Positions 8,307 through 17,482 are shown, numbered from the stretch's first letter. The stretch: 17,482 nucleotides of DNA from Pholiota molesta (GCA_014925825.1 JACGCK010000529.1:1-17482), one strand, 5' to 3'. The notes: a model not told the origin generated them from the letters alone. Made by a program: numbers and translations.

Positions 8307-10071
8307 ATGATCTCGCACTTCCGCCTTTCCCTTCGCTCCTTCACTGCACGGAAAATCCTGTTTTCGACGTCGAGACGCACCATGGCTACCTCTGACTCAT
8401 TCTCTGCGATCGCCGACTCTCTGAAATTTGACATCGTGTCCCAGACCCATGCTCTCGAGAATGCGGCAAAGCGCAAGGAGATCTCCCGGACATTTATCTG
8501 TAAGCTGCGATAATCAGATTATTTTTGACGTGCCCCTCATCTTGTCTGTGCAGCGGATACGGTAACAGGTTGTGCTCGATTGAGTTTTTAAGATTGTCAG
8601 TCGTGTCTGAGGCGAATTTTATCAGTACCGACTGAGGAGATGTATGCTTATGCGACGCTGGCGACTCTTGGCGACGATGTGTATTTCGAGCCTTCTACTG
8701 CGTTAGTTTCATCGGATGCATTGCCGGAAAATAACCTCTAACTTTTTATATAGCGCGCTCGAGGCCCACGTGGCTAAAATCACTGGCAAAGAGGCAGCTC
8801 TCTTCCTGGCCTCCGGAACTATGTCCAACCAGATCGCGCTCCGAACCCATCTCAAGCAACCTCCATATTCGGTTTTATGTGACCACCGTGCTCATATTCA
8901 CAAGTCAGTGTTTTTGCCTACAAGGTGGCAGATTGTTTATTTATTTCTTGGGTATCAGATATGAGGCCGGAGGAACGGCATTCCACTCTGGCGCTGCTGT
9001 ACTACCTATTATTCCATCCAACAGTAAGGAGTTTCCATCGCGTTGGAAATTAATAGATGAAAGTGTATCCCCTCAACAGAGCACCATTTAACGCTTCAGG
9101 ACGTCAAGGACAACATCATTATCAGCAACGACACCCATTTGTACGTGATCCCTACACTGTTCGGAATCTTGATGCCCTCTAAAATTTGTATAGCGCACCC
9201 ACTGAAGTAGTGGCATTGGAGAACACTCTTAACGGCACCATCATCCCCCAGGAAGAAGTCATTGCCATATCAGATTATGTCCACTCTGTCGGCGTAAAGA
9301 TGCATCTTGACGGCGCGAGGATCTGGCACGTCGCCGCGGAGACCTCGACTTCTGTTAAAGAACTATGCGACCCCTTTGATTCCGTCAGTCTTTGCTTCAG
9401 CAAAGGCCTAGGTAACATATATTCTAATATACTGTTTTCTCTCTCATCAAACTAGTTTGTTAACCCTATATTGAATTTTAGGCGCACCCGTTGGTTCTGT
9501 TCTCGTTGGCAAGAAGGAGTTCATCGCCAAGGCGCGGTGGTTCCGCAAGCTCTTCGGTGGTGGCATGCGCCAGACCGGTATCCTCGCTGCCTCGGCCGCC
9601 TACGCGCTCACACACAACTTCCCCAAGCTGCCTGGCGTACATGCCCTCGCGAAGAAGCTCGAGGCAGGGTTGGAGGAGCTCGGGTGCAACATTCTGAGCC
9701 GAGCCGAGACTTGCATGGTGGGCTATATTACATCAACCCTGTTTTGGGTGTGAAGTAAGTATGATTTACTCATTTCGCCATAGATTTTCTACGACCCCAC
9801 CCCGCTCGGCATCTCCTTCGATGAGATTGGCGAGCGAGGCTCTGCTCTCCCGGAACCACTCTTCCTCGGCGGCTCGCGTCTCGTGGTGCATATCCAAACC
9901 TCGGAGTCGGCTGTGGAAGACTTCCTCGGCGTCATACGTCAGTTGGCCGAAGAGAAACGCGCGGCTGGGTTTGTTAGGCTTGAGGGACAGGCGGGTGATG
10001 TATTCAAGGATGTATACATCCGCCGAGTGCCCAAGGCTGACGAGGCAGGAAGGACGAAACACGTTATGTGA
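8307..10071 (+). CDS. GLY1: Threonine aldolase (PLP-dependent, beta-eliminating lyase family)
   Basis: Nine exons: 8307-8499, 8554-8568, 8626-8701, 8754-8903, 8959-9023, 9080-9140, 9194-9411, 9482-9717 and 9784-10071. The total is 1302 nt and 433 aa from the first ATG with all phases consistent. Motifs in order are SDTVTVPTEEMYAYA (the family's N-terminal signature), LFLASGTMSNQIAL, CDHRAHIH followed by EAGG, LDGARIW, and FSKGLGAPVGS with Lys257 as the expected Schiff-base lysine for PLP. The enzyme family cleaves L-threonine or L-allo-threonine to glycine and acetaldehyde; in yeast GLY1 is a main cytosolic glycine source. A second in-frame ATG at 8382, in a strong ACCATGG context, would give 408 aa. 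The 25 extra residues are rich in Arg, Ser, Phe and Leu with no acidic residue, like a mitochondrial presequence. Exon 2 is only 15 nt and encodes the DTVT of the signature; its downstream donor is the weak GTTGTG. Confidence 0.92.
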
Positions 10072-10306
10072 TTTCCTTTTTTTTTCCCCTCATAAAAGAG
10101 GTTGATGGGTATCCCATTACTAGAAATAGAACATCTTAGAGAGGTAGGTATCTTAGGGCAGCCAATTAGGAGGAGGAAATATCCAGTTTTGAGTCTTCCG
10201 CGAGGGATATGGCATTGGCATGTAATTAAAATACAATATTGCAATTATACAACAAATTAGCGATGTAATAATACCTCAGTGAGTAAGGCAGCATGGCGAA
10301 GTCAGT
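10072..10306. other. Convergent spacer between the aldolase gene and MPH1
   Basis: 235 bp holding the 3' flanks of both genes. A T-run lies just after the aldolase stop (10075-10086) and an AT-rich stretch spans about 10220-10275. Nothing else is seen. Confidence 0.6.
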
Positions 10307-13300
10307 CTAAAGTTCGTAAGATATCTCCTCGTCATCATCGACGACAAAGCTTCCTAGATGATAATTATCCAACTCATCATCCGGGGGTGGGGGTGAACTA
10401 GAGGGCAGGAACAGCCCACCCTGCCGAGGGCCATCGATTCTTCCAAACGGCCTCGCACGTACAGGGACACGGCCGCCAAAAGACGGCGCTGGTCCCGCAG
10501 CAGGCATCTGCGTCAGTAGACTCTGCCTATATATTAGGCTCTGGTCGTACGACTGTGATACCTGCGTCGCCGGCGAGTTCTTGATGAACTGCCGGTCCCA
10601 CTCGCTCTCCTCATCCTCTTCAGAATAGCCCTCGCTGACCTCGTCGCCCGAGTGCGCCGCCTCGCCATCGAGCAAAGGGTTCACGTTGCGCGCGAGTAAT
10701 GAGGGTTTAGCGCGCGGTCGTTTCTTATTCTTGGCAGTTTTTTCACGGGTGGGGGTGGACTCCATCCGGTGTAGACGGTGCTGTGATGATGGTGGAGGCA
10801 TCATGTCGGTGTCCAAATCTACAGCAGTGCTGGGCGACTCAGGCTCGTCGTAAATAATGCGCCGGCGTTTCGCTTGGTTTTGTAACGGGCGTACAGGGAA
10901 TGATGCTTCTGGCATTTCCAAACCAGGAGAATCTTCCGTCGACGCTAAGAACCGCTGGGGAAGGGCTGGCGGTAACATCGAGGTCTTGCTAGAGCGATCC
11001 CAAGCGGGTGAAGGTATAGTCTTGGGCGTGCCAGCAGGACGAAAGCGAGAAGTTCCTGGAGCGTTCTTGTTCCTGGAAGGAGATAATAAGATAGATGCGG
11101 GACGGAAGGGTGAAAACAGGACGTGTTGTGATGCCGCTTGATTTTTCTCTTTCATTGGAAGCGGTGGTCCTATAATTTCTAGAGAATCCTCTAACATAGG
11201 CTCAAACGGATCAGACGTCGGGACCACATCATTGTCGTATAGCATGGGGTTGGATATTTCCATGGATTCATCTCCCAGTTGGACTCGTTCGAAAACAATG
11301 GGAGGCGGTCTTTTGGGGGCCAGTGGGGAAGAATCAACAATCTTAAAGTCATAGCGATTGTCGTCATCATCGTCGTCAACCAGCCAACTCATATTCTGTT
11401 CTGCTTGCGGAGAACCATTGTAAGATGTAGGGTCAAGAGTGGGAGGATCAAAAGCAGGAGAATCATGCATGTCTTCTCTCTGAGAAGACAACTGACCACG
11501 GTCGGAATCGGATAATTCGATAACAGAGTCGTCGATGCGTTTCTTCAGTCGTTCCGGTGGCGATGGTTCAGGAGTGAATATGGGTGACATGGCCTTGGCA
11601 GATGCCCTGGAGGCTTCTAATTGACTTCGGAGCGAAGGTACCACCACACCAGCCTCTATGTCTAGGTCATCCGAATCATCAGCGGCTAGCTGTGACAATT
11701 GACTGGCGCTATATTCCTTGGTCTTTTTCTTTCGCTTTTCGGCGCCTTGTTTGTGGCAATTGTCGCAGATTTCTTGAGCTTTCCCTTCTGTCCTTTCTTT
11801 TCACTGCTTTGGGCAGCCGCCGCGGATTGGGTACGACGCGGAGCGGCAACAACGCGTCCTGATTCGATATCATCGTCCGTCTCGTCATTGTCTCCAAGGG
11901 TATCAAAGTCTTTCGGTAAAATCGCCTTCTTCTTCTGCTTTTTGGCGCCTTTGACCACCAGCTCACGAACGGAAACGAAACCCGTGCTTGCGCCGTCTGG
12001 AATATTCCTTGCGACGTCGTCATTCCTCTTTCTTTTCGTGCCTTGAGTACCATTCTTGGGAGGCGCTTTCTGCCGACCTTCTGGGCGAACATATTCCTGA
12101 ATTTCGACGACCTTTTCTACGCATTGGGGAACGATATGATCGGGCAGAAGACGTTCGACATCGCCGTAGAGTTCGTACGTTTCGCCTCGATTGACCACGT
12201 TCTGCACTTCCTTGTATGTGGCTTCAGCTTTGTCGATATTACCCTCTTCGCGGCCTTCAGCGAGCAGGGCATGGATAACACCCTCGCGTTTGCGACCGGT
12301 TCGACCGAAGCGTTGAATCTTAGGAACGGTCAGATAGATCAAATGCAAAGTGCTTTAGGATACATACCATACGGGTTGGGGCCTTGTCTGCATCATAGCA
12401 GACGGTCATGTCAAGCTCACCAATATCAAGACCTTCCTCTCCAATGGAGGTAGCGACCAAGACATTGTATTCACCAGATTTAAGTTTTTTTATGACCTAT
12501 TTCTTGAGAGTGAGCCAGTAATATTTTCGCCCAGTATAGATTCTTACAGCGAGTTGTTCTTTTTGAGCCAGGCCCTTATTGCCCTGCTTGTCAGTACCTT
12601 GACCAATAAAACGCGCAGCACGAATAAGAGGACGGTCTTTGTTCAGTTCCTCGACGATTTCGTCCACGACTCCTCTAAATGAAGAGAAAACCATCACTCT
12701 CGTGTCGTCTTCGCCTTCTTCTTCAGGGATCTTCTTGCCGAAATGGTCGATGAGAATTAATTTGAGCTTCTCAATTTTGGGGTGTGTGGTGAACCCATGG
12801 GCGTGTTGACGCTCAAATTCTGCCATGAATGCCCGAAAATTGGAATCATCTCGGAGTTTCTTGCCTTGTGCGGGCTTCTTTTTCGAGCCCTGGTTTTCTT
12901 CGTCGCCTCCGTCATTCATGATTTCGTGACAATATATATAGCATGTTCTGTAGGATCCTGCAACCTATGCCCATTCCCACCATTTTAGGAGATATCTTGA
13001 TTCAGAACAAACGAAGGCATACCAGGTATAGCATCGCTCGTGCCAATTTAGATAACATCGAAAGAGCAGAGTAAAACCGTTTGGCTTCGGGTGACTGCAT
13101 AAGCTTTTGCGCGCGGAATGGGTGCATTTTAATTGCATTGTCGCCTGGATATAGAAGCCCGGCGCTGTACAGCGGTTTCATCAGAACCTAAGGAAGAGTG
13201 AGTATGTAAATTCTTGCGAACTTGGAAACACTCACATCCATGGTCTTCACTAACAAATCGCGCAATTGACCAAGATTTTTATCTGGGGCAATAACATGTG

Positions 13301-14950
13301 GTTTATATACCTAGCGAGGACAAACTTAGCGACAAGAAAACATAGCAAATATCGAACAGCTCACCTTTTTATGAATATACGCCTTCAGGTCGAGACTTTC
13401 CTCGTTTCGAATTTCTATATGACTAATATGTAAACTATCTATTAGAGCTTGTATAGCTTCTACACTATTTCCTGGAGTGGCGGTCAGGGCCAGAACGCGG
13501 AAATGTGGGTTCTTGGCCATCAAAAAGCGGAGGACTTGGTTGTAGGAGTAATCTCCAGTAGCTCGATGAGCTTCGTCTATCAAAGAAACGTGTAAACGAA
13601 GGACATACTAACTAACAAGTATAATGGCTTACCCACAACGTAGAGAACAATATCGCGAGCATCGCAGTTTTCTTTCAATAGATCGTTCATTAGGGTCTGA
13701 GGAGTCATGAAGAAAACCCGTTTTTCTTTCCACTATGAAGTCGTCAAGATTTAAGAAGAAACATAGACTGGTTGACCCACGTATCGTGCTCGAACTGAAG
13801 CAGGCACATCGCCATTTAATTCTATACTGTCGCTCCCAGGAATACCGCATGTCTCATGACATGCAGTGATCTGTTGTGCAACAAGGGGCTTGGCAGGTGC
13901 AACAAATACTACTTTTCCTTCAGGAAACCAGCGATAGTCTGGTGGGACAGCTTAGTATAGAGGAACAAGACAGGCATTAAGTGGATTTTCTTACAATTGA
14001 GCATGACGACCCCAGCAATAAATGTCTTTCCCAAACCAGTGGGCAAAGCCACCAATGTATTGTCGAATAATGATTTCTTAACTATGTTGAATTGGTAGTC
14101 TCGCTTTGGTCGATTGAGAGGGTATATCCAATGTTTGGCTTCAAGAAGATCTGCTGATAGTTTCATCGGTGGAGGCTGTAGGTAATAGATATTATAACCA
14201 TCAGAATGTGCTGCATTATAGCCGATCACATACCGGCCTAGGGATTATGGATACCGGGTCAGAAGTATATCCCACAGAAGTATCGAGTATATAAAGACTT
14301 ACCCAACTGCAAAATAAGCGTTATTTCATCACTGTCGCGACATACGAGACAAATAGACGACTCACTGGAAACGAAAGGGGCAGGAAACTGTTCGAATACT
14401 ACCTGTTCCTCTTCTTCCTCCTCGTCACCCATCCTTCCTTTCCCTTTAGCAGGCTTCGCTTTTCGGATGCCTGTCTTTGCGAATTGAGTTGGTCCCATTG
14501 CTTTGTCTTCTGCGCTTGCTGTCCAAATGGATTGCGGGGTGCCGATTTCGTTCTTTCTAGTTGTTGCTTGGGTTTACTACTGCTGGCAACCGGTTGCAGA
14601 ACTTCTCCAAAAAGGGTGGTTTGCACCGTGTTGCTCGACGATGTTCTCGACATTTTGCTTGGACCTGCTACGGGTTTTGCTTTCCCTTGGTATGAGTCTG
14701 CAATGAACGTGTCCAAATGTCCCAGGTCTGTTTCATCGAAGTCGAAGGACAGGTCATCGAAAGACATATCTTGCGCTAACGTTCTAGAAGAAGCAGGTTT
14801 CGACGGGACAACAGGAGAAGTCGCTGGATGCCTTGATATCGACGCTCCTTGTTTCGTAGGGGAAAAGTGGGCTGCTTCAATAGCATTCAACTGGGCCAAA
14901 GCAGCAGCATCGAATTCGTCGTCTTCGCCGAAATAGCCATCAGAGCTCAT
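10307..14950 (-). CDS. MPH1: ATP-dependent DNA helicase MPH1 (FANCM family), model with two frame breaks
   Basis: Twelve exons in minus-strand order: 14950-14366, 14306-14303, 14237-14234, 14175-13995, 13938-13781, 13732-13633, 13576-13365, 13310-13236, 13187-13023, 12964-12548, 12496-12368 and 12318-10307. Allowing one missing base in exon 1 and one in exon 12, the product is about 1347 aa. SF2 helicase motifs are clear: the KRDYQ region, LPTGLGKT (about residue 245), [14 protein letters not shown] (345-348), LTATPG (about 376), [23 protein letters not shown] and QRFGRTGR (679-686). QFPAPF and [17 protein letters not shown] mark MPH1. The C-terminus ends [21 protein letters not shown] as in fungal MPH1. 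In the family it is a 3'-5' nuclear helicase that remodels replication forks and unwinds D-loops to favour crossover-free repair. Read literally, exon 1 shifts out of frame near 14489 before the helicase core, and exon 12 shifts near 11724-11728 before the C-terminal region. It is divergent from the G-patch gene. Confidence 0.88.
14234..14237 (-). other. MPH1: MPH1 exon 3, a 4-nt microexon (GCCG)
   Basis: On the minus strand GCCG lies between a CCCTAG acceptor and a GTATGT donor, followed by a 58-nt intron (14176-14233) ending CTACAG. It completes the Gly codon begun by the previous 4-nt exon and adds a Pro, setting phase 0 for CCTCCACCGATG. Confidence 0.75.
14303..14306 (-). other. MPH1: MPH1 exon 2, a 4-nt microexon (TTGG)
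   Basis: On the minus strand TTGG lies between a TTTTGCAG acceptor and a GTAAGT donor, with a 59-nt intron upstream (14307-14365, donor GTGAGT) and a 65-nt intron downstream (14238-14302). Exon 1 ends in phase 1. Including this exon and the next gives [17 protein letters not shown], the expected join. Confidence 0.75.
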
Positions 14951-15281
14951 GGCGACAAAGAGAGTTGAGGATGACGGGAGTGCGGAGCAAATGTCGTGTT
15001 AGAATGCGCGAACCATATAGTATTGTTTGGACGTGCCACCTTTTACGCGTTTGGATCACGTGTGTCATAATGATCTTGGTGGAGAAATTGAATTCTACAA
15101 GTCCAACAAGAACGACGACGTCCGTCTTCAACACATTTTGGATATTTTCTTGTGACTCCTGGGTGTGTATGTGTGGACGCTCATTGCCAGGACGCTTTCT
15201 CACTCTCTTATATGTTAGACTGACATCAGTTCCGGCTTCCAACTCCAGTGCCGTCTTTCAACTTTAGGCCCACCTACTATC
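14951..15281. promoter_or_regulatory. Divergent promoter region of MPH1 and the G-patch gene
   Basis: 331 bp between the two start codons, without a protein-coding stretch I can support. It contains ACGCGT (15045-15050), the core of the MluI cell-cycle box bound by MBF-type factors at G1/S genes, and CACGTG (15057-15062), an E-box, 12 bp apart start to start. Their use here is inferred. Confidence 0.5.
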
Positions 15282-16979
15282 ATGTCCGAGCAGACAATTG
15301 CCCGGTGGAACGCAATCTCTCTTGATCGTCCCGATGAATCCATGCCAGCCTCTTCCATTGAAGGTACTCACTTCAGCTTCGCTCCGTTGATTTGGTCACC
15401 GTTACTGCCCTCGTTCCTTCTTCACCTACTAGCGTGGAAGGCCGGATGATATCGATGACGATGATGACGATGATGTCTCCCTGGTCTCTCGTTCTCCCTC
15501 CCCAATGCCACATGATCCTATGGATGTGGATGACAATCACCTGGACAAATACGATGAGTACGTCCGCGGCCCCACTCGGGAAGTCATAACCGTCGACACC
15601 AAGATCAAGCCCACAAATAAGGGCTTCGCTCTGTTAGCAAAGCTCGGCTGGGTGGAAGGTCAACCGGTCGGATTGTCTGGCGAAGGTAACCTATTCGACT
15701 AAAGTGATACTATTTCCGCCTTCTAAATGCTATAGGTCGAACCGAACCAATCCCATTTCACGTCAAATCAGATTTGACAGGGCTTGGAAAGACGAACCAA
15801 GATGTTCGAATGATTGAAACCACAGTTTCTCAGCGTCGAGAGCTCGATTCCGAGCGGCAGCAAAGGGAGAACGAGGAGCAACGTAAACTGCGTGAGGTGC
15901 GTTTCACATCATTCCATCACAATACCAATCATGTAAATGGGTTGATTTCGTCTGCCAGGAATCTGTTGCGCGGAAGAACGCACTCGAATCAGAGATATCT
16001 TCCACTCTTCGTGCATTCTACTGCACATTGTGTGACAAGCAGTTCAAGAATGTTGCACAGTACGATGAACACACTAACTCGTACGCGCATCATCACAAGG
16101 CACGATTCAAAGACATGCAAGCCAACATCCGTATGAAACCCAAAGAAGAGGTGGATAAACGTAAGGAAAAAGAGCGCAAGCGCGAGGAAAAAGAACTCCG
16201 CAAAATTGCCGCTGCTGCCGGCATCAAGATGCCCAAACCCCCCGTCGCAAGTTCATCCGTTTCTGTGGCCTTAACACCTATAGCCGACGCTCCTGCAGGC
16301 ATGGAGGTCGACGGACAGCCAGCTGAACCCAAGAGATCTGGCTGGGCTTCAATATCCACCAGCCAAGGAAGCGCTTCGAGCACAACAGGTGGTTTCGCAA
16401 AATCAGGATGGGCTACCGTTGGCTCCTCCTCTTCTAACCCTCCCTCATCCAGCTTGTCGAATATCTCTGCCGTTCCGAGGGAAGTTAGTGCAGCACCCTC
16501 TCCACCGAATCTCCCGCTCGGCCAGGTCATAATCCGACCTTCCGCAACGCGGGCTGGACTTCTTTGGATACAGGAAGCTCACAGCCTCCTGCCCCTCCAT
16601 CTTCATCCGCAGCACAACTACCTCTATCAGTGGCCGCAGCAGCCCGCACGACTACCCTGCTCCGACGTCTTCCTCGATCACTTCAAATCAAGGCGGCTGG
16701 TCGCGCGGGTTCACTTCAAATCAGCCGCAGCCGTCGTCAGGAGGGCTGGGTTCTTCGGCAGCAGCGTCATCATCGCGGCAGTGGCATGGCTCATTTGCAC
16801 CTGCACCTCCATCTGCACCTCCGCCGCCGCCTCCTGAGCCAACTCCGACCTATGTTTCACCTCCGCCACCTCCTCCACCTCCTTCGTCATTACATACCCC
16901 GGTCGCCCCGCCTGCTGAAGCCAAACCCGTGCGGTCAAATTGGCAACAATTCCAGAAGGGTGCAGGACGCAGGAAATAA
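15282..16979 (+). CDS. G-patch and C2H2 zinc-finger protein (GPATCH8-like), model with frame breaks
   Basis: Four exons: 15282-15363, 15433-15685, 15736-15896 and 15959-16979. In order the protein has a short start (MSEQTIARWNAISLDRPDES), an acidic run of seven Asp, a G-patch (FALLAKLGWVEGQPVGL across an intron to GRTEPIP and LTGLGKT), a coiled-coil-like charged stretch (RRELDSERQQRENEEQRKLR), a C2H2-type finger (CTLCDKQF then DEHTNSYAHHHK), a Lys/Glu-rich helix, a Ser-rich region with repeated GW motifs, and a Pro-rich tail ending NWQQFQKGAGRRK. G-patch domains usually bind and stimulate DEAH RNA helicases, so an RNA-processing role in the nucleus is likely but inferred. The frame changes three times without introns: near 15441 (the literal frame hits TGA at 15447), near 16520 and near 16605. 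With these bridged the product is about 505 aa. Confidence 0.75.
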
Positions 16980-17452
16980 TCTGACATTCGTACTACAATC
17001 ACTGATACACCACTTCTGCTCCAGAACCAAGACCTCACTCTTTTTGGCTTTTAATCCGGGTCTGTAGGTAACAACACGAAGAAGGATGATTCTTTATGTA
17101 AAAAATTATAAACACTATGACAGGAAAGAAGGAAATACTAAATAGCTACATTTGGGGAGTGGTTGCTCGTTGGAGAATAAAAAAAGATTTGATGTATGGT
17201 TGTGAATTCGAACGATGTATAAGTAGGTAAAAGTATGACTTTATGGACAACATCGGTAGCAAGAGCTGAAGAAACGAGAGGAACATGGCTCCACAAACAG
17301 GTGAGAGCAATGGGCAAGAGCATCACTACGACGAGACCAGGAGGGATATATATGCGTGCGAGAGCAAGAAATAGTCCAACGTTTCCGAGAAAGCGCGGGA
17401 GGTGCGAAAATCGACAGACAGTACAAGCAGTTCGGCCAACAGAAAATGCTGT
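16980..17452 (-). other. 3' flank of the G-patch gene and a possible last exon of a minus-strand gene
   Basis: The first 160 bases are the 3' flank of the G-patch gene. An AATAAA at 17176-17181 could serve as its poly(A) signal. On the minus strand a CTAG acceptor at 17453-17456 would open an exon from 17452 down to a stop at 17138-17140. Its product is strongly hydrophobic over about 40 residues (it includes VGLFLALARIYIPPGLVVVM), as in a membrane protein. A second minus frame is also open from the window edge to 17241. I recognise neither, and the call is weak. Confidence 0.22.
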
Positions 17453-17482
17453 CTAGTCCGAGTCGCTTCCGAGCTATCCGAT

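Noticed and set aside
14480..14500. Programmed ribosomal frameshift in MPH1
   Set aside because: There is no slippery heptamer of the XXXYYYZ type and no obvious downstream structure. MPH1 is not known to use frameshifting.
14484..14936. 150-codon plus-strand open frame opposite MPH1 exon 1
   Set aside because: It is antisense to an exon whose minus-strand product is MPH1-like. The plus frame shows no motif.
1..17482. Mobile elements, CRISPR arrays, tRNA or rRNA genes, secondary-metabolite cluster
   Set aside because: I found no terminal repeats, transposase or reverse-transcriptase motifs, spaced direct repeats, tRNA-like arms or synthase domains. The genes are ordinary housekeeping ones, so I see no new multi-gene system.

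Overview
The window looks like nuclear DNA of a basidiomycete fungus, most likely an Agaricomycete. All six genes I can name or place in a family are eukaryotic. They are cut by many short introns (about 48-83 nt, GT...AG, often GTAAGT/GTGAGT donors and TAG/CAG acceptors), some exons are only a few bases long, and intergenic gaps are short. I see no mobile element, CRISPR array, tRNA, rRNA or specialised gene cluster. This is a dense stretch of housekeeping genes.

Layout from left to right: (1) 3-1484 (+), the 3' part of an unidentified acidic, Ser-rich protein gene broken by many frame changes. (2) 2245-3303 (+), an Mpv17/PMP22-family membrane protein in 7 exons. (3) 3819-6885 (-), UTP4, a WD40 protein of the small-subunit processome, in 7 exons, 905 aa. 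(4) 7032-7443 (+), TIM10, a mitochondrial intermembrane-space chaperone, in 3 exons, divergent from UTP4 across 146 bp. (5) 7634-8057 (-), a 74-aa zinc-finger protein of the 4F5/ZNF706-like kind in 4 exons. (6) 8307-10071 (+), a PLP-dependent threonine aldolase in 9 exons. (7) 10307-14950 (-), MPH1, the FANCM-type DNA helicase, in 12 exons including two consecutive 4-nt exons. (8) 15282-16979 (+), a G-patch plus C2H2 zinc-finger protein. (9) The right edge holds perhaps the last exon of a minus-strand gene.

The genes do not form one pathway. They cover ribosome biogenesis (UTP4), mitochondria (TIM10, perhaps the Mpv17 relative and a long form of the aldolase), amino-acid metabolism, DNA repair (MPH1) and probably RNA processing (G-patch). 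They pair as divergent promoters (UTP4/TIM10, zinc finger/aldolase, MPH1/G-patch) or convergent ends.

Two things stand out. First, tiny exons are frequent (4, 4, 9, 13, 15 and 23 nt), and the two 4-nt exons of MPH1 are needed to rebuild a conserved Pro-rich junction. Second, three of the eight gene models carry single-base-type frame breaks (at least seven in the left-edge gene, two in MPH1, three in the G-patch gene), while the other named genes are perfectly open. Either the underlying sequence has local indel errors or some of these genes are decaying; sequence alone cannot decide. All exon boundaries were worked out by hand from splice sites, phase and family motifs.
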